A DNA stretch of 64,000 nt, taken from positions 1 through 64,000 of the forward strand of contig NC_008555.1 in assembly GCF_000060285.1 (NCBI RefSeq), written 5' to 3'. Every line of letters starts with the position of its first letter. The stretch's first letter is position 1. The position numbers were made by a program, and so were the translations under genes. Origin of the DNA: Listeria welshimeri serovar 6b str. SLCC5334 (lineage in GTDB: Bacteria; Bacillota; Bacilli; Lactobacillales; Listeriaceae). The notes beneath the pieces are model-generated. The model did not search any database. It worked only from the letters and a program-made list of their open reading frames with translations, and was not told where the DNA came from. Positions 12,840 to 23,440 of the stretch are shown here, piece after piece.

Positions 12840-12917
12840 AAGGTTTTAGTGAAAAAATTATGGTATCATGAAGTATTAAAGTTTGTATTATTTTGATGGA
12901 GAAAGGATTGGCGTGCA

Positions 12918-13886
12918 TTGGCTACAGGCATTGGGACAGCTAAAATGATATTATGCGGAGAACATGCAGTTGTATACGGAGAACCGGCGATTTCAGTCCC
13001 ATTTACACAAGCAGTAGTAACAACAAATGTAGAAACTTCTACAAAAACCAGATTTTCTTCAGCATTTTTTACAGGTGATTTAGAAGATATGCCAGATTTC
13101 TTAGCAGGAATCAAAGCATTAGTTATTGATGTTTTAAATGAAATTGGCAAAGGTGAATGTGTATCTATTCATGTAACTTCAGGCGTTCCAATTGGACGAG
13201 GATTAGGTTCAAGTGCTGCAGTAGCGACTAGTATTGCGCGTGGCCTATATAAATATTTCAATCAAAAATTAGACTCAAAAAAATTATTAGCAATAGTTAA
13301 TGATGCAGAAAAAATTGCTCATGGTAATGCTAGTGGTGTTGATGCTATTACGGTCGTGAGTGAAAAGCCAGTTTGGTATGAACGAGACCGGAAATTAGAA
13401 ATCATGCACTTTCCTAAAAAAATTACGTTCGTAGTAGCAGATACTGGGGTGCCAAGTGAAACCAGGGATGCCGTTAAGGATGTCCAAGTTTTATATAAAG
13501 AAAATCAAGCTGAAATCGGAAAAATAATTCAACAACTAGGGGATATTTCCCGGGAAATAAAGCACCATTTAGAAGGCGATGCAGATACCGTGAAGATTGG
13601 TGCTGCAATGAATAGAGCTCAGTCTTATTTGGAAACTTTGACAGTTAGTGATAGTAGTTTAGAAAAATTAATTAAAGTAGCTAGAAATAGTGGTGCAGAT
13701 GGGGCGAAACTTACAGGTGGCGGTAGAGGTGGATGTATTATCGCTGTAGCAAAAAATCAAGAAATCGCTGAACAAATAACGAAGGCGCTTCATAATGCTG
13801 GAGCTGCACAAGAATGGATTTTTACGATTGGAGAAGGTAGTTATGAGAGCGACAGCCATCGCACACACGAATGTGGCGCTAATTAA
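12918..13886 (+). CDS. mvk: Mevalonate kinase
   Basis: This kinase phosphorylates mevalonate in the isoprenoid pathway. The 322-residue GHMP protein begins with the substrate motif KMILCGEHAVVYGEPA, carries the ATP-binding loop PIGRGLGSSAAVATS, and has the third GHMP motif GAKLTGGGRGGCI near the end. The start is TTG, about 10 nt after GGAGAAAGGA. It overlaps mvaD by 44 nt, as expected for a tightly coupled operon. Confidence 0.95.
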   Translation: MATGIGTAKMILCGEHAVVYGEPAISVPFTQAVVTTNVETSTKTRFSSAFFTGDLEDMPDFLAGIKALVIDVLNEIGKGECVSIHVTSGVPIGRGLGSSAAVATSIARGLYKYFNQKLDSKKLLAIVNDAEKIAHGNASGVDAITVVSEKPVWYERDRKLEIMHFPKKITFVVADTGVPSETRDAVKDVQVLYKENQAEIGKIIQQLGDISREIKHHLEGDADTVKIGAAMNRAQSYLETLTVSDSSLEKLIKVARNSGADGAKLTGGGRGGCIIAVAKNQEIAEQITKALHNAGAAQEWIFTIGEGSYESDSHRTHECGAN

Positions 13887-14814
13887 ATACTGGGGAAAAC
13901 GCGATGAACACTTGATTCTACCTGCAAACAGTAGTTTATCCTTTACGGTAGATAAATTTTATACAAAAACAACGGTAGAATGGGACAAAAACTCAGCCCA
14001 AGATACATTTATTTTAAATGGTGAACAAAAAACGGATGCAAAAGTAGCTCGTTTTATAGATAAAATGCGAGAAGAATTTGGTATTACATCAAAGGCAATA
14101 ATAACTTCTGAAAACCACGTTCCGACTGCTGCTGGACTTGCTTCATCAGCTTCGGCGTTTGCGGCCCTTGCACTTGCAGGATCCAGTGCTGCCGGTAGGG
14201 ATGATACAAAAGAATATATTTCCAGACTAGCGCGTTTTGGTTCTGGGTCTGCTTCTCGTTCGGTTTTTGGTGATTTTGTTATTTGGGAAAAAGGGCAACA
14301 ACCAGATGGCAATGATTCATTTGCAATTCCTTTTACCAATAAATTATGCGATAAAATGTCATTAGTAGTTGCAGTCGTTTCTGACAAAGAAAAGAAAGTT
14401 TCCAGTCGTGATGGAATGCGTTTAACCGTAGAAACATCTCCGTTTTTTGAAAAATGGGTATCTGCTGCTGAAACTGATTTAGAAGAAATGAAAAAAGCAA
14501 TTTTAAACGAAGATTTTATCAAAGTTGGTGAAATTACAGAACGAAATGGAATGAAAATGCATGCGACAACACTTGGTGCAGAACCTCCTTTTACGTATTT
14601 TCAACCTCAGTCACTCGAAATAATGGACGCTGTTAGAGAACTACGCGAAAATGGCATACCAGCCTATTTTACAATGGATGCAGGTCCGAATGTTAAAGTG
14701 ATTTGTGAGCGCGAAAATGAAAATATCGTAGCAGAGAAGTTGTCAGGTTTGGCTAAAAATGTTCTAATTTGCCACGCTGGTAAGGAAGCGAGTGTTATAT
14801 CAGATGAAAAATAA
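13843..14814 (+). CDS. mvaD: Diphosphomevalonate decarboxylase
   Basis: This enzyme converts mevalonate diphosphate to isopentenyl diphosphate. The 323 residues begin RATAIAHTNVALIKYWGKRDE, the family signature, and hold the GHMP loop PTAAGLASSASAFAALALA and the conserved GSGSASRS stretch. The ATG at 13843 is preferred over an upstream in-frame start at 13795, because GAGAAGG precedes it and the signature starts right after it. It overlaps mvk upstream and mvaK2 downstream. Confidence 0.96.
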   Translation: MRATAIAHTNVALIKYWGKRDEHLILPANSSLSFTVDKFYTKTTVEWDKNSAQDTFILNGEQKTDAKVARFIDKMREEFGITSKAIITSENHVPTAAGLASSASAFAALALAGSSAAGRDDTKEYISRLARFGSGSASRSVFGDFVIWEKGQQPDGNDSFAIPFTNKLCDKMSLVVAVVSDKEKKVSSRDGMRLTVETSPFFEKWVSAAETDLEEMKKAILNEDFIKVGEITERNGMKMHATTLGAEPPFTYFQPQSLEIMDAVRELRENGIPAYFTMDAGPNVKVICERENENIVAEKLSGLAKNVLICHAGKEASVISDEK

Positions 14815-15874
14815 ACTACAGGTTAAAATACCCGGAAAATTATATGTTGCTGGTGAATACGCAGTTGTAGAATCCGGTCATACAGCCATTTTAACAGCTG
14901 TTAATCGTTATATAACGTTGACACTCGAAGATAGTGATCGTAATGAATTATGGATTCCTCACTATGAAAATCCAGTTTCATGGCCGGTTGGCGGAGAACT
15001 CAAACCGGACGGGGAACATTGGACGTTTACAGCTGAAGCAATTAATATTGCGACAACTTTCTTAAAATCAGAAGGCATCGAGCTAACTCCGGTGAAAATG
15101 GTTATTGAAACAGAATTAATCGACCAATCTGGAGCTAAATATGGACTAGGTTCGAGCGCAGCAGCAACAGTAGCTGTAATCAACGCGCTAATGACTAAAT
15201 TTTATCCTGAAATATCTATGTTAAAAAAATTCAAATTAGCTGCACTTTCGCATTTAGTAGTACAAGGGAATGGTTCTTGTGGGGATATTGCTTCTTGTAT
15301 GTACGGTGGCTGGATTGCTTACACTACATTTGATCAAGAATGGGTGAAGCATCGTTTAGCTTATAAATCACTCGAATGGTTTATGAAAGAGCCATGGCCA
15401 ATGCTTCAAATCGAAACATTAGAAGAACCAGTCCCGACTTTTTCTGTTGGATGGACGGGTACACCTGTTAGTACTGGAAAACTTGTTTCGCAAATTCATG
15501 CGTTTAAACAAGAAGATAGCAAGAATTACCAACATTTCTTAACTAGAAATAATGAGATAATGAAGCAAATAATTCAAGCTTTCCATACGAAAGATGAGGA
15601 ACTGCTTTATTCATCAATTAAAGAAAATCGTCGCATCCTTCAAGAACTTGGAACAAAAGCTGGTGTAAATATTGAAACTAGCTTATTAAAAGAACTAGCT
15701 GACTCAGCTGAAAACTTTGGTGGAGCAGGAAAATCTTCTGGTTCTGGCGGTGGAGATTGTGGTATAGCTTTCTCAAAAACAAAGGAACTAGCCGAAAAAC
15801 TAGTTAATGAATGGGAAACCCTTGGTATTAAGCATTTACCTTTCCATACAGGGAGAGTGCAAATTACTGAATAA
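14804..15874 (+). CDS. mvaK2: Phosphomevalonate kinase
   Basis: This kinase makes mevalonate diphosphate for MvaD. The GHMP protein has about 356 residues, with the N-terminal motif VKIPGKLYVAGEYAVVE, the ATP loop KYGLGSSAAATVAVI and the C-terminal SGSGGGDCGIAF. The ATG at 14804 overlaps the mvaD stop; a GTG at 14792 is possible, and neither has an ideal ribosome binding site, so translational coupling is likely. It closes the three-gene operon. No isomerase or mva synthase/reductase is nearby. Confidence 0.94.
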   Translation: MKNKLQVKIPGKLYVAGEYAVVESGHTAILTAVNRYITLTLEDSDRNELWIPHYENPVSWPVGGELKPDGEHWTFTAEAINIATTFLKSEGIELTPVKMVIETELIDQSGAKYGLGSSAAATVAVINALMTKFYPEISMLKKFKLAALSHLVVQGNGSCGDIASCMYGGWIAYTTFDQEWVKHRLAYKSLEWFMKEPWPMLQIETLEEPVPTFSVGWTGTPVSTGKLVSQIHAFKQEDSKNYQHFLTRNNEIMKQIIQAFHTKDEELLYSSIKENRRILQELGTKAGVNIETSLLKELADSAENFGGAGKSSGSGGGDCGIAFSKTKELAEKLVNEWETLGIKHLPFHTGRVQITE

Positions 15875-15880
15875 AATTTA

Positions 15881-15917
15881 AGCAGCAAACTAAGATAAAT
15901 TGTTTGTTGCTTTTTTT
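15881..15917 (+). terminator. Terminator of the mevalonate operon
   Basis: AGCAGCAAAC and GTTTGTTGCT form a 10-bp stem, followed by seven Ts. Confidence 0.88.
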
Positions 15918-15988
15918 GTTTTAAATTTCACAATCAAGGGAATAGTCAACAGAACGAAAGTTTGTGAAATATTTAATATATCAGGTTT

Positions 15989-16017
15989 TTGAACTAAGGT
16001 TTCAAATCAGATATAAT
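15989..16017 (+). promoter_or_regulatory. Promoter of qoxABCD
   Basis: TTGAAC (15989-15994) and TATAAT (16012-16017) are 17 nt apart, a near-consensus sigma-A promoter. It leaves a leader of nearly 200 nt before qoxA. Confidence 0.8.
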
Positions 16018-16160
16018 GAGTTAGAGTATGAACATAGTGATTCTAAAAATGCTAATCAATTTTAAAAAAGTTTGTGAGCTTTTTAAAAGAATCGCATAGA
16101 AAAAGCATTTTTTCAATTACATAGGAGTTCTAACAAGCTTCTTTCAGCACTCCGGTAATG

Positions 16161-16180
16161 GTATTTTTGCGCAAAAATAC
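16161..16180. promoter_or_regulatory. Perfect 20-nt palindrome in the qoxA leader
   Basis: GTATTTTTGC and its exact complement GCAAAAATAC abut at 16170/16171. It lies about 150 nt after the predicted transcription start and 38 nt before qoxA, so it could be an RNA hairpin or a roadblock operator. It has no T tract after it and is not a terminator. It does not match a Rex site. Confidence 0.55.
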
Positions 16181-16217
16181 ACATTAGAAAACATCAAAAG
16201 GAAAAGAGGGGATTCGG

Positions 16218-17324
16218 GTGTCAAAGGTACTTAAATCTTTGCTACTCACGGCACTACTTGGGGTTACCGGCCTTATAAGTGGTTGTGGTGACTTGACAGT
16301 ACTTAATCCAAAAGGGCCAGTTGCAAAAGGTCAGTCGGACTTAATTATTTATTCGATTATATTTATGCTGGTTATTGTTTTGACGATTTTTGTATTGTTT
16401 ACGATTATGTTGGTTAAATACCGCGAACGGAAAGACATTTCAAACTATGAGCCAGATATGCATGGTAGTAGAAAACTGGAAATTCTTTGGACAATGATTC
16501 CAGTGGCTATCGTTATCGCTCTAGCTATTCCAACTGTAAAAACAATTTATGCAGGGGAAGAAGCGCCAAAAGTGACTTCGCACAAAGATCCAATTATTAT
16601 TTATGCAACAAGTGCAGACTGGAAATGGATTTTTAGTTATCCAGATGAGTCTATTGAGACGGTTAACTATGTAAATATTCCAACTGACCGTCCTGTATTA
16701 TTCAAATTAACTTCTGCAGATACAATGACGAGTTTTTGGGTACCACAATTAGGTGGGCAAAAATATGCGATGTCAGGAATGACGATGAATTTATATTTAC
16801 AAGCAGATGAAGTTGGTACATACAAAGGGCGTAACGCGAACTTCAACGGTGAAGGTTTTGCGGATCAACGTTTTGATGTAGTAGCTCAATCTGAAAAAGA
16901 TTTCAAAAAATGGGCAAAAGAAACGAAAGCAAATTCGCCAGTTATTACGCAAGACACTTATGACCGTCTTCTAATTCCTGGAAGTTCTAAGAAAAAAACT
17001 TATTCTGGTACGCATTTAGCATTTGTTGATGTGGCAGCTGATCCAGAGTATGTTTTCTATGCTTACAAACGTTTTGGTTATGAGATGACAAATCCACATA
17101 ATCCAAACACTAAATCAACCATTTCTGATGAGCCAATGCTACCGGTTCGTCCTGTGACAGTAACTAATCCGCAATTTGAGCGTCATGATATGAAGCCGCA
17201 AATTATTAAAAACGGTGAAGGTTACCACGAGGATAAACATCGTGAGGACGAAATGAAGAAAATGGAAGAAGACATCCAAACAAATGAATTCAATAAAAAA
17301 GAATCGGATGACGCAGGGAACTAA
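16218..17324 (+). CDS. qoxA: Cytochrome aa3 quinol oxidase subunit II
   Basis: This is subunit II of the menaquinol oxidase that ends aerobic respiration. The 368 residues begin with a lipoprotein signal (lipobox ISGC, Cys at about 23), then two membrane helices (about 42-63 and 90-106) and an extracellular cupredoxin domain. The Cys/His cluster of a CuA centre is not seen, as expected for a quinol rather than cytochrome c oxidase. The C-terminal tail is long and charged. The start is GTG after AGAGGGGA. Confidence 0.95.
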   Translation: MSKVLKSLLLTALLGVTGLISGCGDLTVLNPKGPVAKGQSDLIIYSIIFMLVIVLTIFVLFTIMLVKYRERKDISNYEPDMHGSRKLEILWTMIPVAIVIALAIPTVKTIYAGEEAPKVTSHKDPIIIYATSADWKWIFSYPDESIETVNYVNIPTDRPVLFKLTSADTMTSFWVPQLGGQKYAMSGMTMNLYLQADEVGTYKGRNANFNGEGFADQRFDVVAQSEKDFKKWAKETKANSPVITQDTYDRLLIPGSSKKKTYSGTHLAFVDVAADPEYVFYAYKRFGYEMTNPHNPNTKSTISDEPMLPVRPVTVTNPQFERHDMKPQIIKNGEGYHEDKHREDEMKKMEEDIQTNEFNKKESDDAGN

Positions 17325-17341
17325 AGGGGGGGACATAAGAC

Positions 17342-19321
17342 ATGAAATTGAATGAGTTTATCGTAACTGGCGACCCGATGATTTTAGGTGCGCAGATATC
17401 TATCGTACTTGTAAGTATTGGTGTTGTTGCGTTACTAACTTATACAAAAAAATGGAAGTGGCTCATGAAAGAGTGGATTTCTTCCGTTGATCATAAAAAA
17501 ATTGGTATTATGTACTTGCTTGCTGCTGTCTTAATGTTTTTCCGTGGTGGTGTGGATGCGCTAATGATGCGTACCCAGCTAGCTTTACCGGATATGAAAT
17601 TTTTGGACGCACAGCATTACAATGAAGTATTTTCTACACACGGAACTATTATGATTTTATTTATGGCAATGCCGTTTATTATTGGACTTATGAACATTGC
17701 AGTGCCACTTCAAATTGGTGCACGTGATGTAGCATTTCCATTTTTAAACAACTTAAGTTTTTGGACATTCTTTATGGGTGCGATGTTATTTAACTTATCA
17801 TTCGTAATTGGTGGTTCACCAGATGCTGGTTGGACAAACTATGCGCCACTTGCGACAGATTTTAGCGCTGGATATGGAATTAACTTCTATCTTCTAGGTG
17901 TTCAAATCGCTGGTATTGGTACGCTGATGACGGGGATTAACTTTTTCGTTACGATTTTACGAATGCGTACAAAAGGTATGACGTTAATGAAAATGCCAAT
18001 GTTTACTTGGTCTTCATTAATTACAAGCTTAATCATCATTTTCGCTTTCCCAGTTTTAACAGTGGCACTTGCACTAATGTCATTTGACCGACTGTTTGGG
18101 ACAGCATTCTTCACACTCACGAATGGCGGGCTCCCAATGATGTGGGCTAACTTGTTCTGGGTTTGGGGACATCCGGAAGTTTATATTGTTATTTTGCCAG
18201 CTTTCGGTATTTTCTCAGAGATTATTTCTACGTTCTCCAGGAAAAAATTATTTGGTTATCCGGCGATGGTTGCCGCGATGGCAGTTATTTCTTTACTAAG
18301 TTTCCTTGTTTGGGTCCATCACTTCTTTACAATGGGATCAGGGGCGCTTGTTAACTCCTTCTTCTCCATTACAACGATGATGATTGCGATACCGACCGGG
18401 ATTAAGATATTCAACTGGCTCTTTACGATGTATAAAGGGCGAATAACCTTTACAACACCAATGCTTTGGTCGCTTGCCTTTATCCCTAACTTTGTTGTTG
18501 GTGGGGTAACTGGGGTTATGCTTGCGATGGCTGCAGCCGATTATCAATATCATAATACGTATTTCTTAGTATCTCATTTCCACTACGTATTAATTGCTGG
18601 GACTGTATTCTCCTGCTTTGCCGGGCTTACATACTGGTATCCAAAAATGGTCGGTTACAGACTAAATGAAAAAATTGGTAAATGGTTCTTCTGGATTTTT
18701 GTTGTTGGATTTAACGTTTGTTTCTTCCCGCAATATTTCCTAGGACTAGATGGTATGCCTCGTCGTATTTATACTTATGTTCAAGGTGATGGTTGGACAA
18801 CGCTTAACTTTATCTCCACAGTGGGCGGATTCTTGATGGGTGTAGCATTCTTAGTACTTTGCTATAACATCTATTACAGCCATAAACACTCTAAACGTGA
18901 AGTTACTGGTGACCCGTGGGATGCTCGTACGCTTGAATGGGCTACAAGTTCTGCAGTTCCTCCAAAATATAACTTTGCTGTTTTACCAGAATGGAACGAC
19001 TTGGATGATTTCTGGAATAGAAAACAAAAAGGCGATTCATATGTGAATGACAAGAATTATAAACCAATTCATATGCCAAGTAATACAATGGTCGGTTTTG
19101 TAATGTCCGTTTTCTTCTTCATTGCAGGTTTCGGATTAGTCTTTTACTGGTACTGGTTAGGAATTATTGGTCTCGTTGGTATTTTAGGATGTATGATTTA
19201 TCGTTCATTCCAAAACAATGATGGCTACCACGTTGAAGTGGATGAAATTAAAGAAACAGAAGAACATAATGCGCGCGAACTTGCGACTGGTGTGAAGGAG
19301 GGGAACCCATGGAATCTGTAG
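17342..19321 (+). CDS. qoxB: Cytochrome aa3 quinol oxidase subunit I
   Basis: This is the catalytic heme-copper subunit, which reduces oxygen and pumps protons. It has 659 residues with about 14-15 membrane helices. Metal ligands are visible: His in FSTHGTIM for the low-spin heme, WGHPEVYI and VHHFFTMG for CuB, and SHFHYVLI for the two hemes. The start follows GGGGGG. It overlaps qoxC by 13 nt. Confidence 0.97.
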   Translation: MKLNEFIVTGDPMILGAQISIVLVSIGVVALLTYTKKWKWLMKEWISSVDHKKIGIMYLLAAVLMFFRGGVDALMMRTQLALPDMKFLDAQHYNEVFSTHGTIMILFMAMPFIIGLMNIAVPLQIGARDVAFPFLNNLSFWTFFMGAMLFNLSFVIGGSPDAGWTNYAPLATDFSAGYGINFYLLGVQIAGIGTLMTGINFFVTILRMRTKGMTLMKMPMFTWSSLITSLIIIFAFPVLTVALALMSFDRLFGTAFFTLTNGGLPMMWANLFWVWGHPEVYIVILPAFGIFSEIISTFSRKKLFGYPAMVAAMAVISLLSFLVWVHHFFTMGSGALVNSFFSITTMMIAIPTGIKIFNWLFTMYKGRITFTTPMLWSLAFIPNFVVGGVTGVMLAMAAADYQYHNTYFLVSHFHYVLIAGTVFSCFAGLTYWYPKMVGYRLNEKIGKWFFWIFVVGFNVCFFPQYFLGLDGMPRRIYTYVQGDGWTTLNFISTVGGFLMGVAFLVLCYNIYYSHKHSKREVTGDPWDARTLEWATSSAVPPKYNFAVLPEWNDLDDFWNRKQKGDSYVNDKNYKPIHMPSNTMVGFVMSVFFFIAGFGLVFYWYWLGIIGLVGILGCMIYRSFQNNDGYHVEVDEIKETEEHNARELATGVKEGNPWNL

Positions 19322-19920
19322 AAGCAAATAAAAATCTGCCAATAGAATATAGGTCAGAACAAGGTCGATTAAATATTCTTGGTTTCTGGATTTTCCTTGG
19401 CGCCGAAATCGCATTGTTTGCTACTCTTTTTGCTACTTACTTTGTTATGAGAAAGGCTGGCTCGAATGCGGGTCATCCGCCAGCAGAAATGTTTGAACTT
19501 TGGCTTGTCCTTATAATGACATTTTTACTATTAACAAGTAGTTTTACGTGTGGTCTAGCAATTGGTGAGATGCGTAAAGGCAATGTGAAAATGTTGACGA
19601 TTTACTCGATTATTACACTCATTCTTGGTGCGGGATTTGTTGGCTTTGAGTTATATGAATTTGCACACTATGTGACAGAAGGCGTTACAATGCAAGTCGG
19701 TTCTTACTGGTCGGCATTCTTCGTTTTACTAGGGACACATGGACTTCACGTTACGGTCGGGATTTTCTGGATTAGTTTTATTCTGATTCAAATTAAAATG
19801 CATGGTTTGACACCAAAAACAGCATCAAAAGTATTTATTTCCAGTTTATACTGGCATTTCCTTGATGTTGTGTGGATTTTCATTTTCACCGGTGTCTATT
19901 TGCTAGGGATGGTGAACTAA
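19309..19920 (+). CDS. qoxC: Cytochrome aa3 quinol oxidase subunit III
   Basis: This membrane subunit of the same oxidase has 203 residues and five membrane helices. The typical [12 protein letters not shown] stretch of subunit III is present near residue 145. Its ribosome binding site (GAAGGAGGGG) lies inside the end of qoxB. It is followed by qoxD after 1 nt. Confidence 0.95.
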   Translation: MESVEANKNLPIEYRSEQGRLNILGFWIFLGAEIALFATLFATYFVMRKAGSNAGHPPAEMFELWLVLIMTFLLLTSSFTCGLAIGEMRKGNVKMLTIYSIITLILGAGFVGFELYEFAHYVTEGVTMQVGSYWSAFFVLLGTHGLHVTVGIFWISFILIQIKMHGLTPKTASKVFISSLYWHFLDVVWIFIFTGVYLLGMVN

Positions 19921-19921
19921 T

Positions 19922-20254
19922 ATGACACAAAATAATAAATCAAATGCAGCACATGCTGAAGGTGGCATTCCTTGGAAACATATTGTTGGTTTCGCGTTAT
20001 CAGTTATTTTGACGCTTCTAGCAGTTTGGGTAGCTCTTTATTCAACGCTTACAACAAATGTTAAGGTAGTTATTATTTTCATCTTTGCGTTCATTCAGGC
20101 AGCCCTACAACTTCTAATGTTCATGCATATGACGGAAGGCCGCGATGGCAAAATTCAAATTGGTAACATTTTATTCGCAGCATTTATTGCGATTGTCGTA
20201 GTTATTGGTTCTTATTGGGTAATGGAAATTGGTCATATGAATCATTTGTTATAA
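19922..20254 (+). CDS. qoxD: Cytochrome aa3 quinol oxidase subunit IV
   Basis: This small subunit IV has 110 residues and three membrane helices, with the conserved QAALQLLMFMHM stretch. It is the last gene of qoxABCD and is followed by a terminator. Confidence 0.94.
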   Translation: MTQNNKSNAAHAEGGIPWKHIVGFALSVILTLLAVWVALYSTLTTNVKVVIIFIFAFIQAALQLLMFMHMTEGRDGKIQIGNILFAAFIAIVVVIGSYWVMEIGHMNHLL

Positions 20255-20261
20255 AAAGGAG

Positions 20262-20295
20262 CGAGTATAGAATTAATTTTCTATGCTCGTTTTTT
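20262..20295 (+). terminator. Terminator of qoxABCD
   Basis: CGAGTATAGAA and TTCTATGCTCG form the stem, with a T run after it. Confidence 0.88.
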
Positions 20296-20342
20296 GCATT
20301 TTTAAAGGGTTTAGAAGACGAAATAAAAAATTTCTAAAATTA

Positions 20343-20372
20343 TTGCTTGCTATGTAATGCATTACATATTCT
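20343..20372 (+). promoter_or_regulatory. Promoter of the GH1 gene with a 16-nt palindromic operator
   Basis: TTGCTT (20343-20348) and TATTCT (20367-20372) frame a spacer filled by the perfect palindrome ATGTAATGCATTACAT (20352-20367). A dyad in the spacer is a usual place for a repressor site. No regulator gene is adjacent, so the factor is unknown. Confidence 0.6.
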
Positions 20373-20400
20373 ATAGTTAAGAAGTAAATTATATTCGTGA

Positions 20401-21849
<1,449 letters not shown>

Positions 21850-21858
21850 TAACTAACA

Positions 21859-21892
21859 AACCCCCACTTTCGGCGATGAAGGTGGGGGTTTT
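21859..21892 (+). terminator. Terminator after bglA
   Basis: AACCCCCAC pairs with GTGGGGGTT, followed by TTTT. The GC-rich stem may also stop transcription from the convergent minus-strand gene, although the T tract is short in that direction. Confidence 0.85.
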
Positions 21893-21900
21893 AAGTAATA

Positions 21901-22287
21901 TTATTTATGGGAAGTTTCTTCTTTTTCGATTTCAGAAACAGACTTATCTGTAGGGTATTTAGCCCATTCATACATTTCTATAGGCATACCCACATTTTCT
22001 TCAAAATGTTTACCATAAATAGATGCAGTTATATATAAATCCTTATCTCCATTTACATAGCCTTCTATATAAGGAGTACCCATACCAGTGACAGATACGT
22101 TTGTAAAAGTAACATTGTCTATATTTTTGTAATTATATTTTAAATACTTTTCAATTCGAGGAGATTCTTCTGATAAGAATTGTTGTTTTGCTTTTTGTTT
22201 TTCATGATTTTGCATAATAAGGTAGCCTCCAATACAAACTAGTATTATAATAATAGTTAAAAAAATCAAAATGATTTTTTTTTTCAT
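21901..22287 (-). CDS. Membrane-anchored DUF1433-like protein, possible immunity protein
   Basis: The 128-residue protein has a basic start (MKKKIILIF), one membrane helix (about 5-25) and a small outside domain with the pattern EKYLKYNYKNIDNVTF and GYVNGDKDLYITASIYG, resembling DUF1433 proteins. It has no lipobox Cys. The start at 22287 follows GAGGTG; an in-frame ATG at 22353 would run into the divergent gene. It sits head to head, 46 nt from a lipase-domain gene. Surface-anchored small domains next to type VII lipase toxins act as immunity proteins in staphylococci, so that role is proposed here by inference. Confidence 0.72.
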   Translation of the reverse strand: MKKKIILIFLTIIIILVCIGGYLIMQNHEKQKAKQQFLSEESPRIEKYLKYNYKNIDNVTFTNVSVTGMGTPYIEGYVNGDKDLYITASIYGKHFEENVGMPIEMYEWAKYPTDKSVSEIEKEETSHK

Positions 22288-22333
22288 TTTCTTCACCTCA
22301 TAAAAATAATAACACAGAATAGGGAGAGATGTT

Positions 22334-23437
22334 ATGAAAGTGAAAGATAACACAAATTTTTATTTAGCAGATGCAGTATACTCAAATAAATATCTAAAAA
22401 TAGGAAGTGTGTTACCCTTAGCAAATGATGAAGAGTGGATCACAATCAACTCAGTAAACAAAGAAAACGGTCTGCAAGCTATTGCAGTGGTGCCATTGAA
22501 GGATTATAAAGATTACAATAACGGGAAATTAAAAAAATATACTCATATTGTTTTTGTATCGCGAGGATCTGAAGAATTAAATGATTGGAAAGAAAACTTA
22601 GGTCTGGTTGTAAAGGAAGATGATAAAGAAGGCCAATTTAAAGTATATGACAAATTCGTTAATGATACGCTTGGAAAATTTAAGACGCAGGACTATAGTT
22701 TTACAGGACATAGTTTAGGCGGTGGATTAGCGCAGTATGAAGCTGTTAAGCACCTAAAACCAGCAGTAACATTTGCTGCCGCGAGAGCTTTTAATAAATT
22801 AACGGACAAAGAGCAAAAAAAGGCTTTAAATGGGGAGTATTGGGATTTAATTAAAGATTATTATCATTCAGACGATGTCGTTGGAATGTTACCACCAAAT
22901 GCGGAAGTTTTTTATAGACAATACTTAATGAAACGTAATTCAAGTGAAAATAATATAGACAAATTTGGAATTGGTGGACATATGCAGTCTACTTTTATTG
23001 GTTGTTTTGGGGTAGATGGTGCGGCTGAATTACTTGTTAAACCAGACGAAATTATTAATCAAATCGAGCGTTTGGATGATGTTTTTGCAAAAATGCGTCA
23101 GATTGAAAATTTTATGCAAGACTATGAAGAGTGGGAAAAAATACAGTCACAGCGCCTGAGATCTCAGCTAGATGAAGAAACATGGGAAGGTGGAAAGTAC
23201 AGTGAATTAACAAACTGGGATGTAGATGATGTACTTACTGAGGTTTCAAGAAAATACAAAGACGGTGTATATAGGTTTCATAATACAGATAAATTTGAAG
23301 AGTTTTATGATGAAAATAGAAAAACAATTCAAAAACTAAATGGATTTAAAGAAGAAGTAATTAGTGCAGCGCTAGCTTTTAATAATAAAGATAAAGAATT
23401 AGGCAACTGGATAAAAGAAAACAGCAAAGGATGGTAA
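22334..23437 (+). CDS. Lipase-domain protein, candidate type VII secreted lipase toxin
   Basis: The 367-residue protein has an N-terminal lipase class 3-like domain: nucleophile motif GHSLGGG with Ser127, a likely Asp at 180 or 181 in YYHSDDVVG, and His216 in GIGGHMQS. Residues about 240-367 look all-helical and end NSKGW. There is no signal peptide. A catalytic domain first and a helical domain last is the reverse of LXG toxins and matches the staphylococcal TslA arrangement. It is followed 3 nt later by a small helical protein and faces a membrane-anchored gene, both fitting a toxin module. Secretion and phospholipase activity are inferred. Confidence 0.75.
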   Translation: MKVKDNTNFYLADAVYSNKYLKIGSVLPLANDEEWITINSVNKENGLQAIAVVPLKDYKDYNNGKLKKYTHIVFVSRGSEELNDWKENLGLVVKEDDKEGQFKVYDKFVNDTLGKFKTQDYSFTGHSLGGGLAQYEAVKHLKPAVTFAAARAFNKLTDKEQKKALNGEYWDLIKDYYHSDDVVGMLPPNAEVFYRQYLMKRNSSENNIDKFGIGGHMQSTFIGCFGVDGAAELLVKPDEIINQIERLDDVFAKMRQIENFMQDYEEWEKIQSQRLRSQLDEETWEGGKYSELTNWDVDDVLTEVSRKYKDGVYRFHNTDKFEEFYDENRKTIQKLNGFKEEVISAALAFNNKDKELGNWIKENSKGW

Positions 23438-23440
23438 AAA

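Noticed and set aside
13843-13886. mvk/mvaD overlap as a possible frameshifted fusion
   Set aside because: Both proteins have full family length and motifs; mvaD has its own ribosome binding site, so this is normal translational coupling.
13959-14522. 187-residue minus-strand frame opposite mvaD
   Set aside because: mvaD has clear GHMP motifs on the + strand; the antisense frame has no ribosome binding site or family.
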